Source: Enterobacter cloacae subsp. cloacae ATCC 13047
GTDB lineage: Bacteria; Pseudomonadota; Gammaproteobacteria; Enterobacterales; Enterobacteriaceae
Assembly: GCF_000025565.1 (NCBI RefSeq)
Contig: NC_014107.1
Span: forward strand, 62,001-126,000
Direction of reading: 5' to 3'
Length of the DNA: 64,000 bases
The notes below the pieces were generated by a model. It was not told the DNA's origin and ran no database searches. It worked only from the letters and a program-made list of their open reading frames with translations. The position numbers and the translations under genes are program-made. Positions 51,320 through 60,905 of the stretch are shown here, one piece after another. Numbering within the stretch: position 1 is the first letter of the stretch; the number at the start of each line of letters is the position of its first letter.

Positions 51320-52098
51320 AGCGTGTCCTCTGTGGCCTGCTTATGGCGCTGGCGAGCCATACGGCACTGGCCGATGAGATTGTGACGCCGGCTGAGCCGT
51401 TCACCGGCTGGTCCTGGTACAACGAACCGAAAAAGCCCCCTGAGCAGCCCCGGAAACCGCAGCAGCCAGCACCGCAGGCCATTCCGGATCTCAGCAAAAT
51501 GTCCCCGATGGAGCAGGCCAGGGTGCTGAAAGGGTATACACAGGAGGCGCTTAACCGCGCCATCCTGTACCCCTCAAGGGAAAACACGGCGACGTTCCTG
51601 CGCTGGCAGAAGTTCTGGACGGACCGGGCATCGATGTTCAGCCAGTCCTTTGCGGCGGCGCAGCTGAGCCATCCGGACCTCGACTACAACCTGGAGTATC
51701 CGCACTACAACAGCATGGCGCCGTTTATGCAGACCCGTGACCAGCAGACGCGGCAGAGCGCCGTGGAGCAGCTTGCGCAGCAGTACGGTCTGTTCTACTT
51801 CTACCGGGGCAGTGACCCGATTGATGTGCAGATGGCGGGCGTGGTGGCTGACTTTGCGAAAACCAACGGGATCTCACTCATTCCGGTCTCGGTTGACGGA
51901 CAGGTGGCGGCCACCCTGCCGCAAAGCCGTCCGGACACCGGACAGTCCCGGTCGATGAATATCACGCACTTTCCGGCGCTCTTCCTGGTTGACCCGCGCA
52001 ACCAGAACTACCGTGCCCTGTCCTATGGCTTCATGACCCAGGATGACCTGTCAAAACGATTCCTGAACGTGGCCACCGGCTTTAAACCCAATTCCTGA
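51316..52098 (+). CDS. traF: TraF pilus assembly protein, thioredoxin fold without CxxC
   Basis: A 260-residue periplasmic protein with a signal (about 1-20), a Pro-rich stretch (KKPPEQPRKPQQPAPQ) and a C-terminal thioredoxin-like domain (YGLFYFYRGSDPIDVQ) in which the active-site cysteines are absent, as in other TraF proteins. Confidence 0.92.
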   Translation: MKRVLCGLLMALASHTALADEIVTPAEPFTGWSWYNEPKKPPEQPRKPQQPAPQAIPDLSKMSPMEQARVLKGYTQEALNRAILYPSRENTATFLRWQKFWTDRASMFSQSFAAAQLSHPDLDYNLEYPHYNSMAPFMQTRDQQTRQSAVEQLAQQYGLFYFYRGSDPIDVQMAGVVADFAKTNGISLIPVSVDGQVAATLPQSRPDTGQSRSMNITHFPALFLVDPRNQNYRALSYGFMTQDDLSKRFLNVATGFKPNS

Positions 52099-52107
52099 GA
52101 GCCTTTT

Positions 52108-52599
52108 ATGACAAAAACACTGTTTACCCTCATCCGCGATGCAGGGCGGGCTGCCCTGTATTCCTTCGTCCTCGGCCCGGCACTGGTGCTGTATGTGTTT
52201 GTGATGCTGGCGGCATCAGACGGCTCACTTTCCCGGCAATTCCTGACGACCTTTCATCACCTGACTGAGGGTGCGCCTGCCGGCAAGGTGATGGGATGTG
52301 TTAATGAACATGAGATGGCAGGGCGTTTCTCGCCACCTGAACCCGGAGAGTCGTTAAAGCCCGTGCCTTCCGTTTTAGATAAAGCACCGCCTGAAGTGTT
52401 ATGTCAGCTCGGGCCCGTTGACAGCGATTCGTGGGCGCGTACGACAGATGCAACGTTGCTCAACACCTGGATTATCTCGGTGATGTTTGGCTTTGGTGTG
52501 TGGTTTGTTTTATATGGCCTGTCCCGGGCCGCTCAGCGTCGCATTTCACCAGACACACATTCTGTACTGGTACGGCAGAACAAGGAGACACAGGAATGA
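52108..52599 (+). CDS. Inner-membrane protein at the trbA position
   Basis: A 163-residue protein with membrane segments at about 15-37 and 122-142 and a periplasmic loop with several Cys. In F trbA lies here; sequence likeness is not obvious, so only the position supports that name. Confidence 0.55.
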   Translation: MTKTLFTLIRDAGRAALYSFVLGPALVLYVFVMLAASDGSLSRQFLTTFHHLTEGAPAGKVMGCVNEHEMAGRFSPPEPGESLKPVPSVLDKAPPEVLCQLGPVDSDSWARTTDATLLNTWIISVMFGFGVWFVLYGLSRAAQRRISPDTHSVLVRQNKETQE

Positions 52600-52814
52600 A
52601 ACCAACTCTTCTCGCAGGACTGATTTTCTGGGGCATGATGGCGCGCGTACTGAGCGAGCTGATGACCTGGTCCGTGGAGCATACACAGCAGGGCCTGCTG
52701 TGGCTGTGCAATGGGATGTGGGCCGGGGCGGCTGGCATGGTGATTTATGCAGGTTATCGCTGGTACCGTGACGAAAGAGGGCAAACGCATAAGGAAGGCG
52801 ATCATGAACATTAA
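52596..52814 (+). CDS. Small two-helix membrane protein at the traQ position
   Basis: A 72-residue protein with two hydrophobic segments (about 4-22 and 33-52) and a His/Glu tail (EGDHEH). F TraQ, the chaperone for propilin insertion, has 94 residues, two membrane segments and a similar tail ending GGHVSH. This is a candidate TraQ. Confidence 0.6.
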   Translation: MKPTLLAGLIFWGMMARVLSELMTWSVEHTQQGLLWLCNGMWAGAAGMVIYAGYRWYRDERGQTHKEGDHEH

Positions 52815-53412
52815 AACCGGACTCACGGCTCTGCTGATGTGCCTGCCCCTGCTGGCGAACGCCGGGGCGCGCGAGGAGTTAATGGCGCTTGAAGCGACAA
52901 AAACAACCTCTGCTGACGCTGCAGCCATCACCGCCTCCACCATTCCGGTACCTGCGCCGGCCAGCCTGATGGCGCTGCCGGACGGACGTCGGGCTAACAT
53001 GAAAGATTATGCCGTGGTGCTTTTTATGCAGGCACACTGCCAGTACAGCGCGAAGTTTGACCCGCTGCTGAAGGGCTGGGCTGATGAGCATTCTGTCAGG
53101 GTTTATCCATACACCCTGGACGGCGGCGGTGATGTGTCTTACCCGACGCCGATGATCCCGCGCAAGACGGACCCGAATTCTCCCATTGCAGACGAGATTG
53201 TCACCTTCTTCGGAAACGGGCTGCCGATTGCGACACCAACGGCCTTTATGGTCAACGTTAACACCCTGAAAGCCTACCCGCTGACCCAGGGTGTGATGGA
53301 CATCCCCGCTCTTGAGAGCCGTATGGCCAGCCTGATTCAGGCTGACATGGACAACGTCGATCCGAAAACGCTGCCGCCCATGCCGGCAAGTGCGCAGGTC
53401 ACCCCTCAGTAA
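52804..53412 (+). CDS. trbB: TrbB thioredoxin-like protein with altered active site
   Basis: A 202-residue periplasmic protein with a signal (about 1-20) and the TrbB domain (VVLFMQAHCQYSAKFDPLL, TPTAFMVNVNTLKAYPLTQG). F TrbB is a disulfide isomerase with CPYC; here the motif reads CQYS, leaving a single cysteine. The ATG at 52804 overlaps the preceding gene. Confidence 0.85.
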   Translation: MNIKTGLTALLMCLPLLANAGAREELMALEATKTTSADAAAITASTIPVPAPASLMALPDGRRANMKDYAVVLFMQAHCQYSAKFDPLLKGWADEHSVRVYPYTLDGGGDVSYPTPMIPRKTDPNSPIADEIVTFFGNGLPIATPTAFMVNVNTLKAYPLTQGVMDIPALESRMASLIQADMDNVDPKTLPPMPASAQVTPQ

Positions 53413-53429
53413 TACAAACGGACTACAAA

Positions 53430-53693
53430 ATGACGACAAATACGTATGCGTTATCGCGTACCGAGCGCGTGTGGCTGTTATTCAGCGTGACGCTGCTTGT
53501 GTCCGCAGCTTTCTATGGGGTACTGGCCCACCGGGTGGTCAGCGTCCTGAACCGTCCAGAACTGACAACCTGTCTGCAGGACTTTCCGGTGCTCCTGCTT
53601 ATCTCGCTGAGTATCGGATTCTTTTTCACCGTCACCGGGCTGTACGTCTGCCGGCAGACCCTGGTCAGGAAACCCCGGGAGGAGATTGCATGA
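53430..53693 (+). CDS. Small membrane protein at the trbJ position
   Basis: An 87-residue protein with hydrophobic segments at about 13-35 and 50-72. F trbJ lies at this place; identity is positional. It overlaps the next gene by 4 bp. Confidence 0.5.
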   Translation: MTTNTYALSRTERVWLLFSVTLLVSAAFYGVLAHRVVSVLNRPELTTCLQDFPVLLLISLSIGFFFTVTGLYVCRQTLVRKPREEIA

Positions 53694-54094
53694 GGCACAT
53701 CAGACTGAAGACGTTTATCCGAAACCAGGCTATCGGGATACTGAAAGACAGTAGTGAGGATACGGAAACCCGAAAATGGACGGATTTGTTAACCCTGAAA
53801 CTGTTTTATGCCTTAATTTTTACCGCCGTAGTCGAAAGGGTATACGTGAAGTGCGCCATCACAACGCTCAGTGCGATCTCCGTTGACCGCTCCGAACAGT
53901 TTACGCTCTCGCTTCTCATCCACTATCCACAGTACCTGTTGTGGGGCGTTATGGCCGCGATTATCGCGCTCATTGCGGTGAATTTACTCGTCTGCGGCTG
54001 GTTCTGTCTGGCCACATATCTTTGCCGCAAACTGAACCGGACTGACATCCCGGCAGGCAAGGATATGCAAGCTGTGGAGGTGCCTAATGATTAA
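53690..54094 (+). CDS. Membrane protein at the trbF position
   Basis: A 134-residue protein with two hydrophobic segments (about 37-57 and 82-112), similar in size to F TrbF (126). The ATG at 53690 overlaps the preceding stop; the frame stays open upstream through the preceding gene but without a ribosome site. Confidence 0.6.
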   Translation: MRHIRLKTFIRNQAIGILKDSSEDTETRKWTDLLTLKLFYALIFTAVVERVYVKCAITTLSAISVDRSEQFTLSLLIHYPQYLLWGVMAAIIALIAVNLLVCGWFCLATYLCRKLNRTDIPAGKDMQAVEVPND

Positions 54095-55451
54095 GGCGCT
54101 TATTACGGCAGGGGTTGTGTTCTTCTCAGGTCTGGCAGCGCTGCCTGCTCAGGCGGACGTCAATGGTGACCTCAACGGCTTCTTTGGCAAGCTGGGCTAC
54201 AGCGGCAACGTCTCTCAGGCGCAGGCCTGGCAGGGGCAGGCGGCCGGGTATTTCTCCGGCGGGTCGGTCTACCTGCGAAACCCCGTCAAAAACGTTCAGC
54301 TGATCTCGATGCAGCTGCCGTCCCTGAACGCCGGCTGCGGCGGTATCGATGCCTACCTGGGGTCATTCAGCATGATCAGCGGTGAGGAAATTCAGCGATT
54401 CGTGAAGCAAATCATGAGTAACGCGGCTGGCTATGCATTCGACCTGGCACTGCAGACGATGGTCCCGGAGCTGAAGCAGGCGAAAGATTTCCTGCAGAAG
54501 CTGGCCAGTGATGTTAACTCCATGAACATGAGTTCGTGCCAGGCCGCTCAGGGCATCATAGGCGGGTTGTGGCCCGTAACGCAGGTGTCACAGCAGAAAA
54601 TCTGCCAGGACATTGCCGGCGAAACCAACATGTTTGCTGACTGGGCGGCCTCCCGCCAGGGCTGCACCGTCGGAGGACAGGGGGATAAAGTCACGGCCAA
54701 AGCCGGCGACGCAGAAAAAGACCAGGTACTGAAAAACAAAAACCTTATCTGGGACACGCTCAGTAAGAACGGGCTGCTTGGTAACGATCGCGCCCTGAAG
54801 GAGCTGGTCATGAGTACTGTCGGCTCCATCATTTTCAACAAAACCGGAGACGTGACAATCCTGACGCCGCTGGTCGATAACCGCGACCTGATTAAAGTTC
54901 TGATGCGCGGGGGAACAGCGAAGGTCTACGGGTGCGATGAGGCAACACTCTGTCTGGGGCCTGTCGTTACTAACCTGACGATTACTGAGTCCAACGCTCT
55001 GGTCACACTGGTCAAAAAACTGATGCTCTCGATGCAGAACAAACTTGTCGATGACAAACCGCTGACCGATCAGGAAAAAGGCTTCGTGAACACCACCTCT
55101 GTGCCGGTACTGAAATACCTGACCAACGCCCAGAGTATGGGGATGAGCGCCACGTACCTCCTGCAGGTTTCCGACTTCATCGCGCAGGACCTGATGATCC
55201 AGTACCTCCAGGAACTGGTGAAACAGGCAAGCCTGTCTCTGGCTGGTAAGAACTTCCCGGAAGAGGCCGCTGCGAAGCTGCGCGACAACATCATTCATGC
55301 CCAGGGACTGCTGGCCGACATGAAGCTGCAGTCTGCGGCAGACCAGAACGCACTGGACGGCATCGACCGCAACATGCAGTACCTGCAGCAGCAGGTGTCC
55401 ACCATTGTTTCAGGCTCCTATCAAAGCAACTATCACTGGGGTGATCGCTGA
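54087..55451 (+). CDS. traH: TraH pilus assembly protein
   Basis: A 454-residue exported protein (signal about 1-24) with the TraH start (DVNGDLNGFFGKLGYSGNVS) and a C-terminal coiled coil. F TraH is 458. It works with TraF, TraU, TraW and TrbI in pilus extension and retraction. Its TGA overlaps the traG ATG. Confidence 0.93.
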   Translation: MIKALITAGVVFFSGLAALPAQADVNGDLNGFFGKLGYSGNVSQAQAWQGQAAGYFSGGSVYLRNPVKNVQLISMQLPSLNAGCGGIDAYLGSFSMISGEEIQRFVKQIMSNAAGYAFDLALQTMVPELKQAKDFLQKLASDVNSMNMSSCQAAQGIIGGLWPVTQVSQQKICQDIAGETNMFADWAASRQGCTVGGQGDKVTAKAGDAEKDQVLKNKNLIWDTLSKNGLLGNDRALKELVMSTVGSIIFNKTGDVTILTPLVDNRDLIKVLMRGGTAKVYGCDEATLCLGPVVTNLTITESNALVTLVKKLMLSMQNKLVDDKPLTDQEKGFVNTTSVPVLKYLTNAQSMGMSATYLLQVSDFIAQDLMIQYLQELVKQASLSLAGKNFPEEAAAKLRDNIIHAQGLLADMKLQSAADQNALDGIDRNMQYLQQQVSTIVSGSYQSNYHWGDR

Positions 55452-58400
55452 TGCTTGAGATATACACCATTTATGGCGGGGGAATGTGGAAAACGGCGCT
55501 GGACGCCGTTGTCACCCTTGTCGGTCAGAATACCTTCCACACCTTAATGCGTATTGCCGGCACCTTCGGGGTGCTGGCTGTATTGCTCACTTTCATCAAA
55601 CAACGTAACCCGATGGTCTTCGTCCAGTGGCTGGCGATCTTCATGATCCTGACGACCATCCTGCTGGTACCGAAACGTTCAGTACAGATAATTGACCTCT
55701 CAGACCCGGCTGCGGTGTGGAAAACCGATAATGTACCGGTCGGTCTGGCTGCCATCGCGTCACTGACGACCAGCATCGGTTACAAAATGGCATCGGTGTA
55801 CGACATGCTGATGGCCAGACCTGACTCGGTAACCTACAGCAAGACCGGTATGCTGTTTGGCTCGCAGATTGTGGCGGAAACCAGTGACTTCACCACGCAA
55901 AACCCGGAACTGGCTCAGATGCTGCCGGACTACGTGGAAAACTGTGTGATCGGCGACATTCTGCTGAACGGTAAATACACCATCAATCAGCTGCTCAATT
56001 CCACTGACCCGCTGACGTTGATAACCAGTAACCCAAGCCCGCTGCGGGGCATCTTTAAGATGACCTCCACCTCGCGCCAGTTCCTGACCTGTCAGCAGGC
56101 GGCAACGGAGATTAAGACGCTGGCGAATACCGACGTCAATCCGGGCAGTGCGACGTTCACCTGGCTGACGCGGAAGGTATTCGGCAACAAGCTGAATGGT
56201 GCCTCGCTTCTGGCCAACGCTATGGGTGAGAGCTACGGATTCTTCTATGCCGGGGGAATGACGGCTGCGCAGATCATGAAGAACAACATCACGAACAGTG
56301 CAGTTCGGCAGGGGATTAAGGGTTTCGCCGCTCGCTCATCCGACACGGCTAACCTGCTGAACCTGGCCACCGAGAACGCTGCAACCAAACAGCGTCTCAG
56401 CTGGGCTGCGGGTAATGAGCTTGCCACCCGAACTCTGCCGTTTGCACAGTCCCTGCTGATGCTTATCCTGGTGTGCCTGTTCCCGTTGATGATTGCGCTG
56501 GCCGCATCAAATCACACTATGTTTGGGCTGAACACCCTGAAAATATACATTTCCGGTTTTATCTATTTCCAGATGTGGCCGGTGATGTTCGCCATCCTTA
56601 ACTATGCTGCCAACTACTGGCTGCAGAGTCAGTCCGGGGGCACGCCTCTGGTGCTGGCCAACAAGGATGTAGTGGCACTGCAGCATTCGGACGTGGCGAA
56701 TCTGGCAGGGTATCTGTCGTTGTCCATTCCGGTGCTGTCGTTCTATCTGACCAAGGGGGCTGCGGCGATGGGCTCTCAGGTGGCAGGCAGTGTCCTCAGT
56801 TCGGGCGCCTTCACGTCGGCAGGTGTGGCAGCAACCACGGCGGACGGGAACTGGTCGTTTAACAACATGTCAATGGACAATGTCAGCCAGAACAAGCTGG
56901 ATACCAACCTGATGCAGCGTCAGGGCCAGCAGACGTGGCAGGCAGATAATGGTTCCACGCAGACGCAGACGGCCGGTGGCCATACGGTTATCGACGGCTC
57001 AGGCGCAATGTCGAATCTGCCGGTGAACATGAAGCTCAGCCAGCTGGCCAGCAGTGGTTTCCAGGAGTCTGCCCGCCAGTCGCAGGTCCAGGCGCAGACG
57101 GCGCTCGATGGCTACAACCACAGTGTCACCAGTGGCTGGTCGCAGCTCTCACAGCTGTCTCACCAGACCGGTACCAGCGACAGCCTGACCAGCGGCAGTG
57201 AAAACAGCCAGGCCACTAACTCAACGCGCGGCGCGAGCATGATGATGTCGGCCGCTGAAAGCTATGCGAAAGCTAACAATATCTCGACGCAGGAAGCCTA
57301 TAACAAGCTGATGGATATCAGTAATCAGGGTTCTGTATCTGCAGGCATTAAAGGTACGGCCGGAGGGGGACTTAATCTGGGCGTTGTTAAGCTTGGTGCT
57401 GAAGGAAGTATTTCAGGCGATTTGAGACACTCGACAGGCAGCTCAAGAGGAATTCAGAATTCAGATTCCCATTCGCAAGATATGCGACATGATCAGAACA
57501 GCCAGGCCGTTAATGACTTCCGCCAGGGTATGGACATGGTGAAAAGTAGCCGAATCACTGATGGCGCGAATCATTCCGAGAATGCTGCAAGCAGCAATGT
57601 TCAGCAGCTGGCCGCAACGCTTAATGATGCTGAGAGCCAGTACCATCAGTACACCACCAGTTCGACGCAGAGTAGCGAGTTCAGTAGGATGGCCACTGTT
57701 GCGCAGAACCAGAGTGCAAGCCTCGATACAAACTATACGCAGGAGTTTGTTGACTGGGCGGCCAATAAATACGGCGATAAGGCGCAGTCCATGCTGACAA
57801 GCGCGCCATCGGCGCGCGAAGCGGCGATGGAGTTCGTGAATGAGCGTCTCAAACCTGAAATCATGGGGGATTATCAGCAGGGCCGTTCAGATCTTACCAG
57901 CGGTCAGGAGCATGCAGCATTCAGTGGTGAGCACGTGGTTCAGCCAGCCCACGGCAGTCAGCAAGGATCAGGCCCGACAGGTAATGATGGAGGTATACGT
58001 TACAGCCCTGTCGAGAGTGGTGCTTATAATTCGAACGACACGGGGAACCACCATGCAGACGGAGCGTCCCAGGTGACGGAATATGCGGGAACTTACGGTG
58101 GACAGGTTTCATCTGGGGGAGGAAGCGTGTCTGTGAGAACAGGTGGTTCTGGTAGCCATGAGTCATCATTGTTAGCGCAAAATCAAACAGACAGTGAGAA
58201 CTTAGCCGGTCAAAGGGAAATCAGCCATAACGAAGTACATACTGACTATGGCAGACAGGAGCAAAGCTCCCAAATCCAGTCAGGCACTCACAGAAGCGAA
58301 CAGGATAGCCTCTCCATTAAATCCAGTGGTCATGATACCGGAAGACATTCGACTGAAAGGCAACGCTCTGACTCCAGCGCTGGGATGCAGCAGGAATTAC

Positions 58401-58849
58401 GCCAATCCGGTACCTTACGGGAACAAGGAGGAGCAGCAGGCCACGGGAACGACATGAGCCATAGCCATGCAACCATGAATGTTGAGGAGCCGCGGGTTCA
58501 GGGTAATGCTATGCAGGCGTCTTTCAAAGAAAACCAGGCAAAACTGCATGAACAGTCAGGTCAGGGTTTTGGACCGCAAAATGATATCCAGCGACGTGTA
58601 GCGGAACAAAGATCTGAAAATGAGCATAAAATCAACGAATCTGCTGGGGAAATTGATAAAAAACAATCCACTGTTCAGGCATCCAGTGATATCCTGAAAG
58701 GAGAAAACTTAATCGGTCAAGGGCGATTCAAGCTTGGTCGTGCTGAAGCTGAACTGGATCAATCAAGTAAACTCAATCCGTTTAATGATCTCCAACCAGA
58801 TGAGCTGCAACAGAGAGTGGCAGAATTAAGGAAGAAAACTGGAGGATAA
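55451..58849 (+). CDS. traG: TraG pilus assembly and mating-pair stabilisation protein
   Basis: A 1132-residue protein. The N-terminal half has several membrane segments (for example about 20-60, 335-355, 365-400, 415-440) and serves pilus assembly. The C-terminal half is periplasmic and acts in mating-pair stabilisation and entry exclusion. F TraG is 938 residues; the extra length is a Ser/Gln/His-rich tail (about 850-1080). Confidence 0.9.
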   Translation: MLEIYTIYGGGMWKTALDAVVTLVGQNTFHTLMRIAGTFGVLAVLLTFIKQRNPMVFVQWLAIFMILTTILLVPKRSVQIIDLSDPAAVWKTDNVPVGLAAIASLTTSIGYKMASVYDMLMARPDSVTYSKTGMLFGSQIVAETSDFTTQNPELAQMLPDYVENCVIGDILLNGKYTINQLLNSTDPLTLITSNPSPLRGIFKMTSTSRQFLTCQQAATEIKTLANTDVNPGSATFTWLTRKVFGNKLNGASLLANAMGESYGFFYAGGMTAAQIMKNNITNSAVRQGIKGFAARSSDTANLLNLATENAATKQRLSWAAGNELATRTLPFAQSLLMLILVCLFPLMIALAASNHTMFGLNTLKIYISGFIYFQMWPVMFAILNYAANYWLQSQSGGTPLVLANKDVVALQHSDVANLAGYLSLSIPVLSFYLTKGAAAMGSQVAGSVLSSGAFTSAGVAATTADGNWSFNNMSMDNVSQNKLDTNLMQRQGQQTWQADNGSTQTQTAGGHTVIDGSGAMSNLPVNMKLSQLASSGFQESARQSQVQAQTALDGYNHSVTSGWSQLSQLSHQTGTSDSLTSGSENSQATNSTRGASMMMSAAESYAKANNISTQEAYNKLMDISNQGSVSAGIKGTAGGGLNLGVVKLGAEGSISGDLRHSTGSSRGIQNSDSHSQDMRHDQNSQAVNDFRQGMDMVKSSRITDGANHSENAASSNVQQLAATLNDAESQYHQYTTSSTQSSEFSRMATVAQNQSASLDTNYTQEFVDWAANKYGDKAQSMLTSAPSAREAAMEFVNERLKPEIMGDYQQGRSDLTSGQEHAAFSGEHVVQPAHGSQQGSGPTGNDGGIRYSPVESGAYNSNDTGNHHADGASQVTEYAGTYGGQVSSGGGSVSVRTGGSGSHESSLLAQNQTDSENLAGQREISHNEVHTDYGRQEQSSQIQSGTHRSEQDSLSIKSSGHDTGRHSTERQRSDSSAGMQQELRQSGTLREQGGAAGHGNDMSHSHATMNVEEPRVQGNAMQASFKENQAKLHEQSGQGFGPQNDIQRRVAEQRSENEHKINESAGEIDKKQSTVQASSDILKGENLIGQGRFKLGRAEAELDQSSKLNPFNDLQPDELQQRVAELRKKTGG

Positions 58850-58850
58850 A

Positions 58851-59540
58851 ATGACCAAAAAGGTAAGTGCTTATTGTTGTTTCATTCCAATCGGCATTTA
58901 TGCAGCTTATTCTTTAAGCCTGCAATTACTTTTTGACGTGCCATTTATGGCTAAGAGCATGCTCTTATCAGTAATCCCCAGCGCCATCTATATTTTCTGC
59001 TTTTGGAAGTTACGAAGCAGCAAAAAAGGGATGAACCTAAAAGCGACTCTCCTGTTTAACACGCTGCTTGCAGGCTTACTAACTTTCTTGGTGGAGTTTG
59101 TAGGAAATGATACCGAAAGTGCTTTAATAGCAGGCATAGCTGTTCACTCGCTGATAGCTTTCATCTTTGCGGGAGTAGTCTTACGGCCTATTACTTACAA
59201 GGATAATACCCTTCTTAAGGATGAAGATGATGGCCGGGTATATGTTATCCGGAATGGGAGAGCTCATGTTTTGACAGATAATGAAGCTCAGCTCATAAGC
59301 ACTACTGACAACAAAATTATCAGTTTTTCAGGCAGTCAAATGAGTATCCAGGATGGTGGCATAACCAATATTCCTATGACTACATCCTTCAACGATTCGT
59401 TTAGCAACGGAATAACTGTGAACCCTGCGTCAGGAATGCCAATGGTTGGTGGCATCTCTGGCCTGGATATACACGGAAACAGTTGGGGAACAAACTTCAA
59501 CGAACCTTCAAATACGTATGACCCTAACCGGGGATACTGA
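58851..59540 (+). CDS. Membrane protein at the traS (entry exclusion) position
   Basis: A 229-residue inner-membrane protein with about four hydrophobic segments in the first 110 residues and a soluble C-terminus (DDGRVYVIRNGRAHVLTDNE). It is AT-richer than its neighbours, as traS genes usually are, and lies between traG and traT. The role is inferred from position; exclusion proteins vary greatly. Confidence 0.6.
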   Translation: MTKKVSAYCCFIPIGIYAAYSLSLQLLFDVPFMAKSMLLSVIPSAIYIFCFWKLRSSKKGMNLKATLLFNTLLAGLLTFLVEFVGNDTESALIAGIAVHSLIAFIFAGVVLRPITYKDNTLLKDEDDGRVYVIRNGRAHVLTDNEAQLISTTDNKIISFSGSQMSIQDGGITNIPMTTSFNDSFSNGITVNPASGMPMVGGISGLDIHGNSWGTNFNEPSNTYDPNRGY

Positions 59541-59543
59541 AAG

Positions 59544-59565
59544 TAAGGGGGCAATGGCCCCCTTA
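59544..59565 (+). terminator. Terminator after the traS-position gene
   Basis: TAAGGGGGC AATG GCCCCCTTA, a perfect 9-bp stem followed by ATTATT. Confidence 0.85.
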
Positions 59566-59626
59566 ATTATTGTAGTTATCAAAGCCAAATCATTTTTAAC
59601 CTAAATTTCCTTTCAAATCAGCTGAT

Positions 59627-59669
59627 AACGTCTCTGTTAGCTATATCACGCTAACGGGGACGTTTTTCT
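59627..59669 (+). terminator. Second terminator or attenuator just before traT
   Basis: AACGTCTCTGTTAGC and GCTAACGGGGACGTT pair along 15 positions (two to three G-U or C-G pairs in the TCT/GGG part) around an 8-base loop, followed by TTTTT. It lies 18 bp before the traT start. Confidence 0.75.
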
Positions 59670-59686
59670 ATGCACAGGATGAATTC

Positions 59687-60285
59687 ATGAAATTAAAACA
59701 ATTAGCCGTTGTTGGTCTGATCGCGTCTACTCTCGCTTTGTCTGGTTGTGGTGCCATGTCCACGGCGGTGAAGAAGCGTGATCTCGATGTCAAAACTCAG
59801 ATGAGTGAAACCATCTGGCTGGAACCATCATCAGAGAAGACTGTTTATTTGCAGATCCGTAATACTTCCGACAAGGACATGTCCGGTCTGCAGGCACAAA
59901 TTACAAATGAACTGGCCGCCAAAGGCTACCGCGTAACCAGTTCTCCTGACACCGCCTACTACTGGATTCAGGCGAACGTACTGAAAGCAGAAAAAATGGA
60001 TTTGCGTGATGCGCAGGGCTTCCTCAAGACCGGGTACGAAGGTGCGGCAATGGGAGCGGCACTCGGCGCGGGTATTACGGCGTATAACTCGTCTTCAGCT
60101 GGCGCAACGCTGCACTGAAGCAGGGGACCTCAGTCGTCAAGCTACAAACCAGCTCAGAACAGGGTAACCGCGCCAAATACCAGACCCGTGTGGTATCCAA
60201 TGCCAACAAGGTAAACCTCAAGTTCGAAGAGGCGAAACCTGTCCTGGAAGCTCAGCTGGCCAAATCCATCGCCGGCATCATGTAA
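59687..60285 (+). pseudogene. traT: traT broken by an internal deletion
   Basis: The first 140 codons encode a TraT lipoprotein (lipobox [25 protein letters not shown]). After AGATL the frame meets a stop at 60116. The C-terminal part then continues in another frame: [27 protein letters not shown] and a normal end at 60285. Compared with F TraT (244 residues) roughly 44 central residues, including the hydrophobic segments, are lost. Surface exclusion and serum resistance by this gene are probably lost. Confidence 0.9.
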
Positions 60286-60293
60286 TAACCTGC

Positions 60294-60315
60294 GGCTGTG
60301 GCGACCGTCACAGCC
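60294..60315 (+). other. Hairpin after traT
   Basis: GGCTGTG and CACAGCC form a 7-bp stem around 8 bases, 9 bp after the traT end, with no T-run. The rest of 60286-60476 shows no gene. Confidence 0.4.
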
Positions 60316-60476
60316 TGTTCCCCCTCAGACTGATATTCACCGTGTTCTTTCCGGAGCCGGGTGCGTCTGTGCTTTCTGTCAGTTACCAGTAATTACGCTT
60401 CCTCGCATGGCTGCGCCAGGCGCAGCCCTGTCTGCGGCGAGCGTTGCGTCCTTAATTTCAAAGGAGTTCGTCCATC

Positions 60477-60791
60477 ATGATGCATCAGATAAATGAACGT
60501 GCAGATTACTCAGCTGAATTCTGGTCGCTTATCCATCTGGAAAGCGAGCTGATGGCAGCAAGGGCCTGGATGAATGTATTTGGTTCACTTCCTGAGGGGC
60601 AGGGTATGACCATTGTAGCTTTCTGGGCTGGCTATGAATTTACCCTTTATGATCTGGAGCCCCGGGAGTGGCATTCACCGGTTTATAAGGATGTGGCCTC
60701 GTCGGTCCGTTCTGTGGCTGCATACATTAATAAACAGGACTGGGAGGACGGATGTCAGCAGGCCAGGTATGAACTGAGTCAGATGGCATAA
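60477..60791 (+). CDS. Unknown soluble protein between traT and traD
   Basis: A 104-residue acidic, Trp-rich protein (FWSLIHLESELMAARAWMNV, WAGYEFTLYDLEPREWHSP), not recognised. It follows AAAGGAG and lies alone in its interval. Small genes here vary among F-like plasmids. Confidence 0.6.
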   Translation: MMHQINERADYSAEFWSLIHLESELMAARAWMNVFGSLPEGQGMTIVAFWAGYEFTLYDLEPREWHSPVYKDVASSVRSVAAYINKQDWEDGCQQARYELSQMA

Positions 60792-60905
60792 CCTGACGAT
60801 TACCCCCCACGCGGTACCACATTTTTTCATCACCCTTTTCAACGTTTCTTCTCTGATAACGAACATCACCACGCAGGTGATGCGATAACGGCTGGACAAC
60901 ACTCT

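Noticed and set aside
53390..53689. Upstream extension of the trbF-position gene
   Set aside because: It overlaps the preceding membrane-protein gene completely; the ATG at 53690 has the usual ATGA coupling.
54588..55298. Minus-strand frame of 236 codons opposite traH
   Set aside because: Mirror frame of a conserved gene, without start signal or domain.
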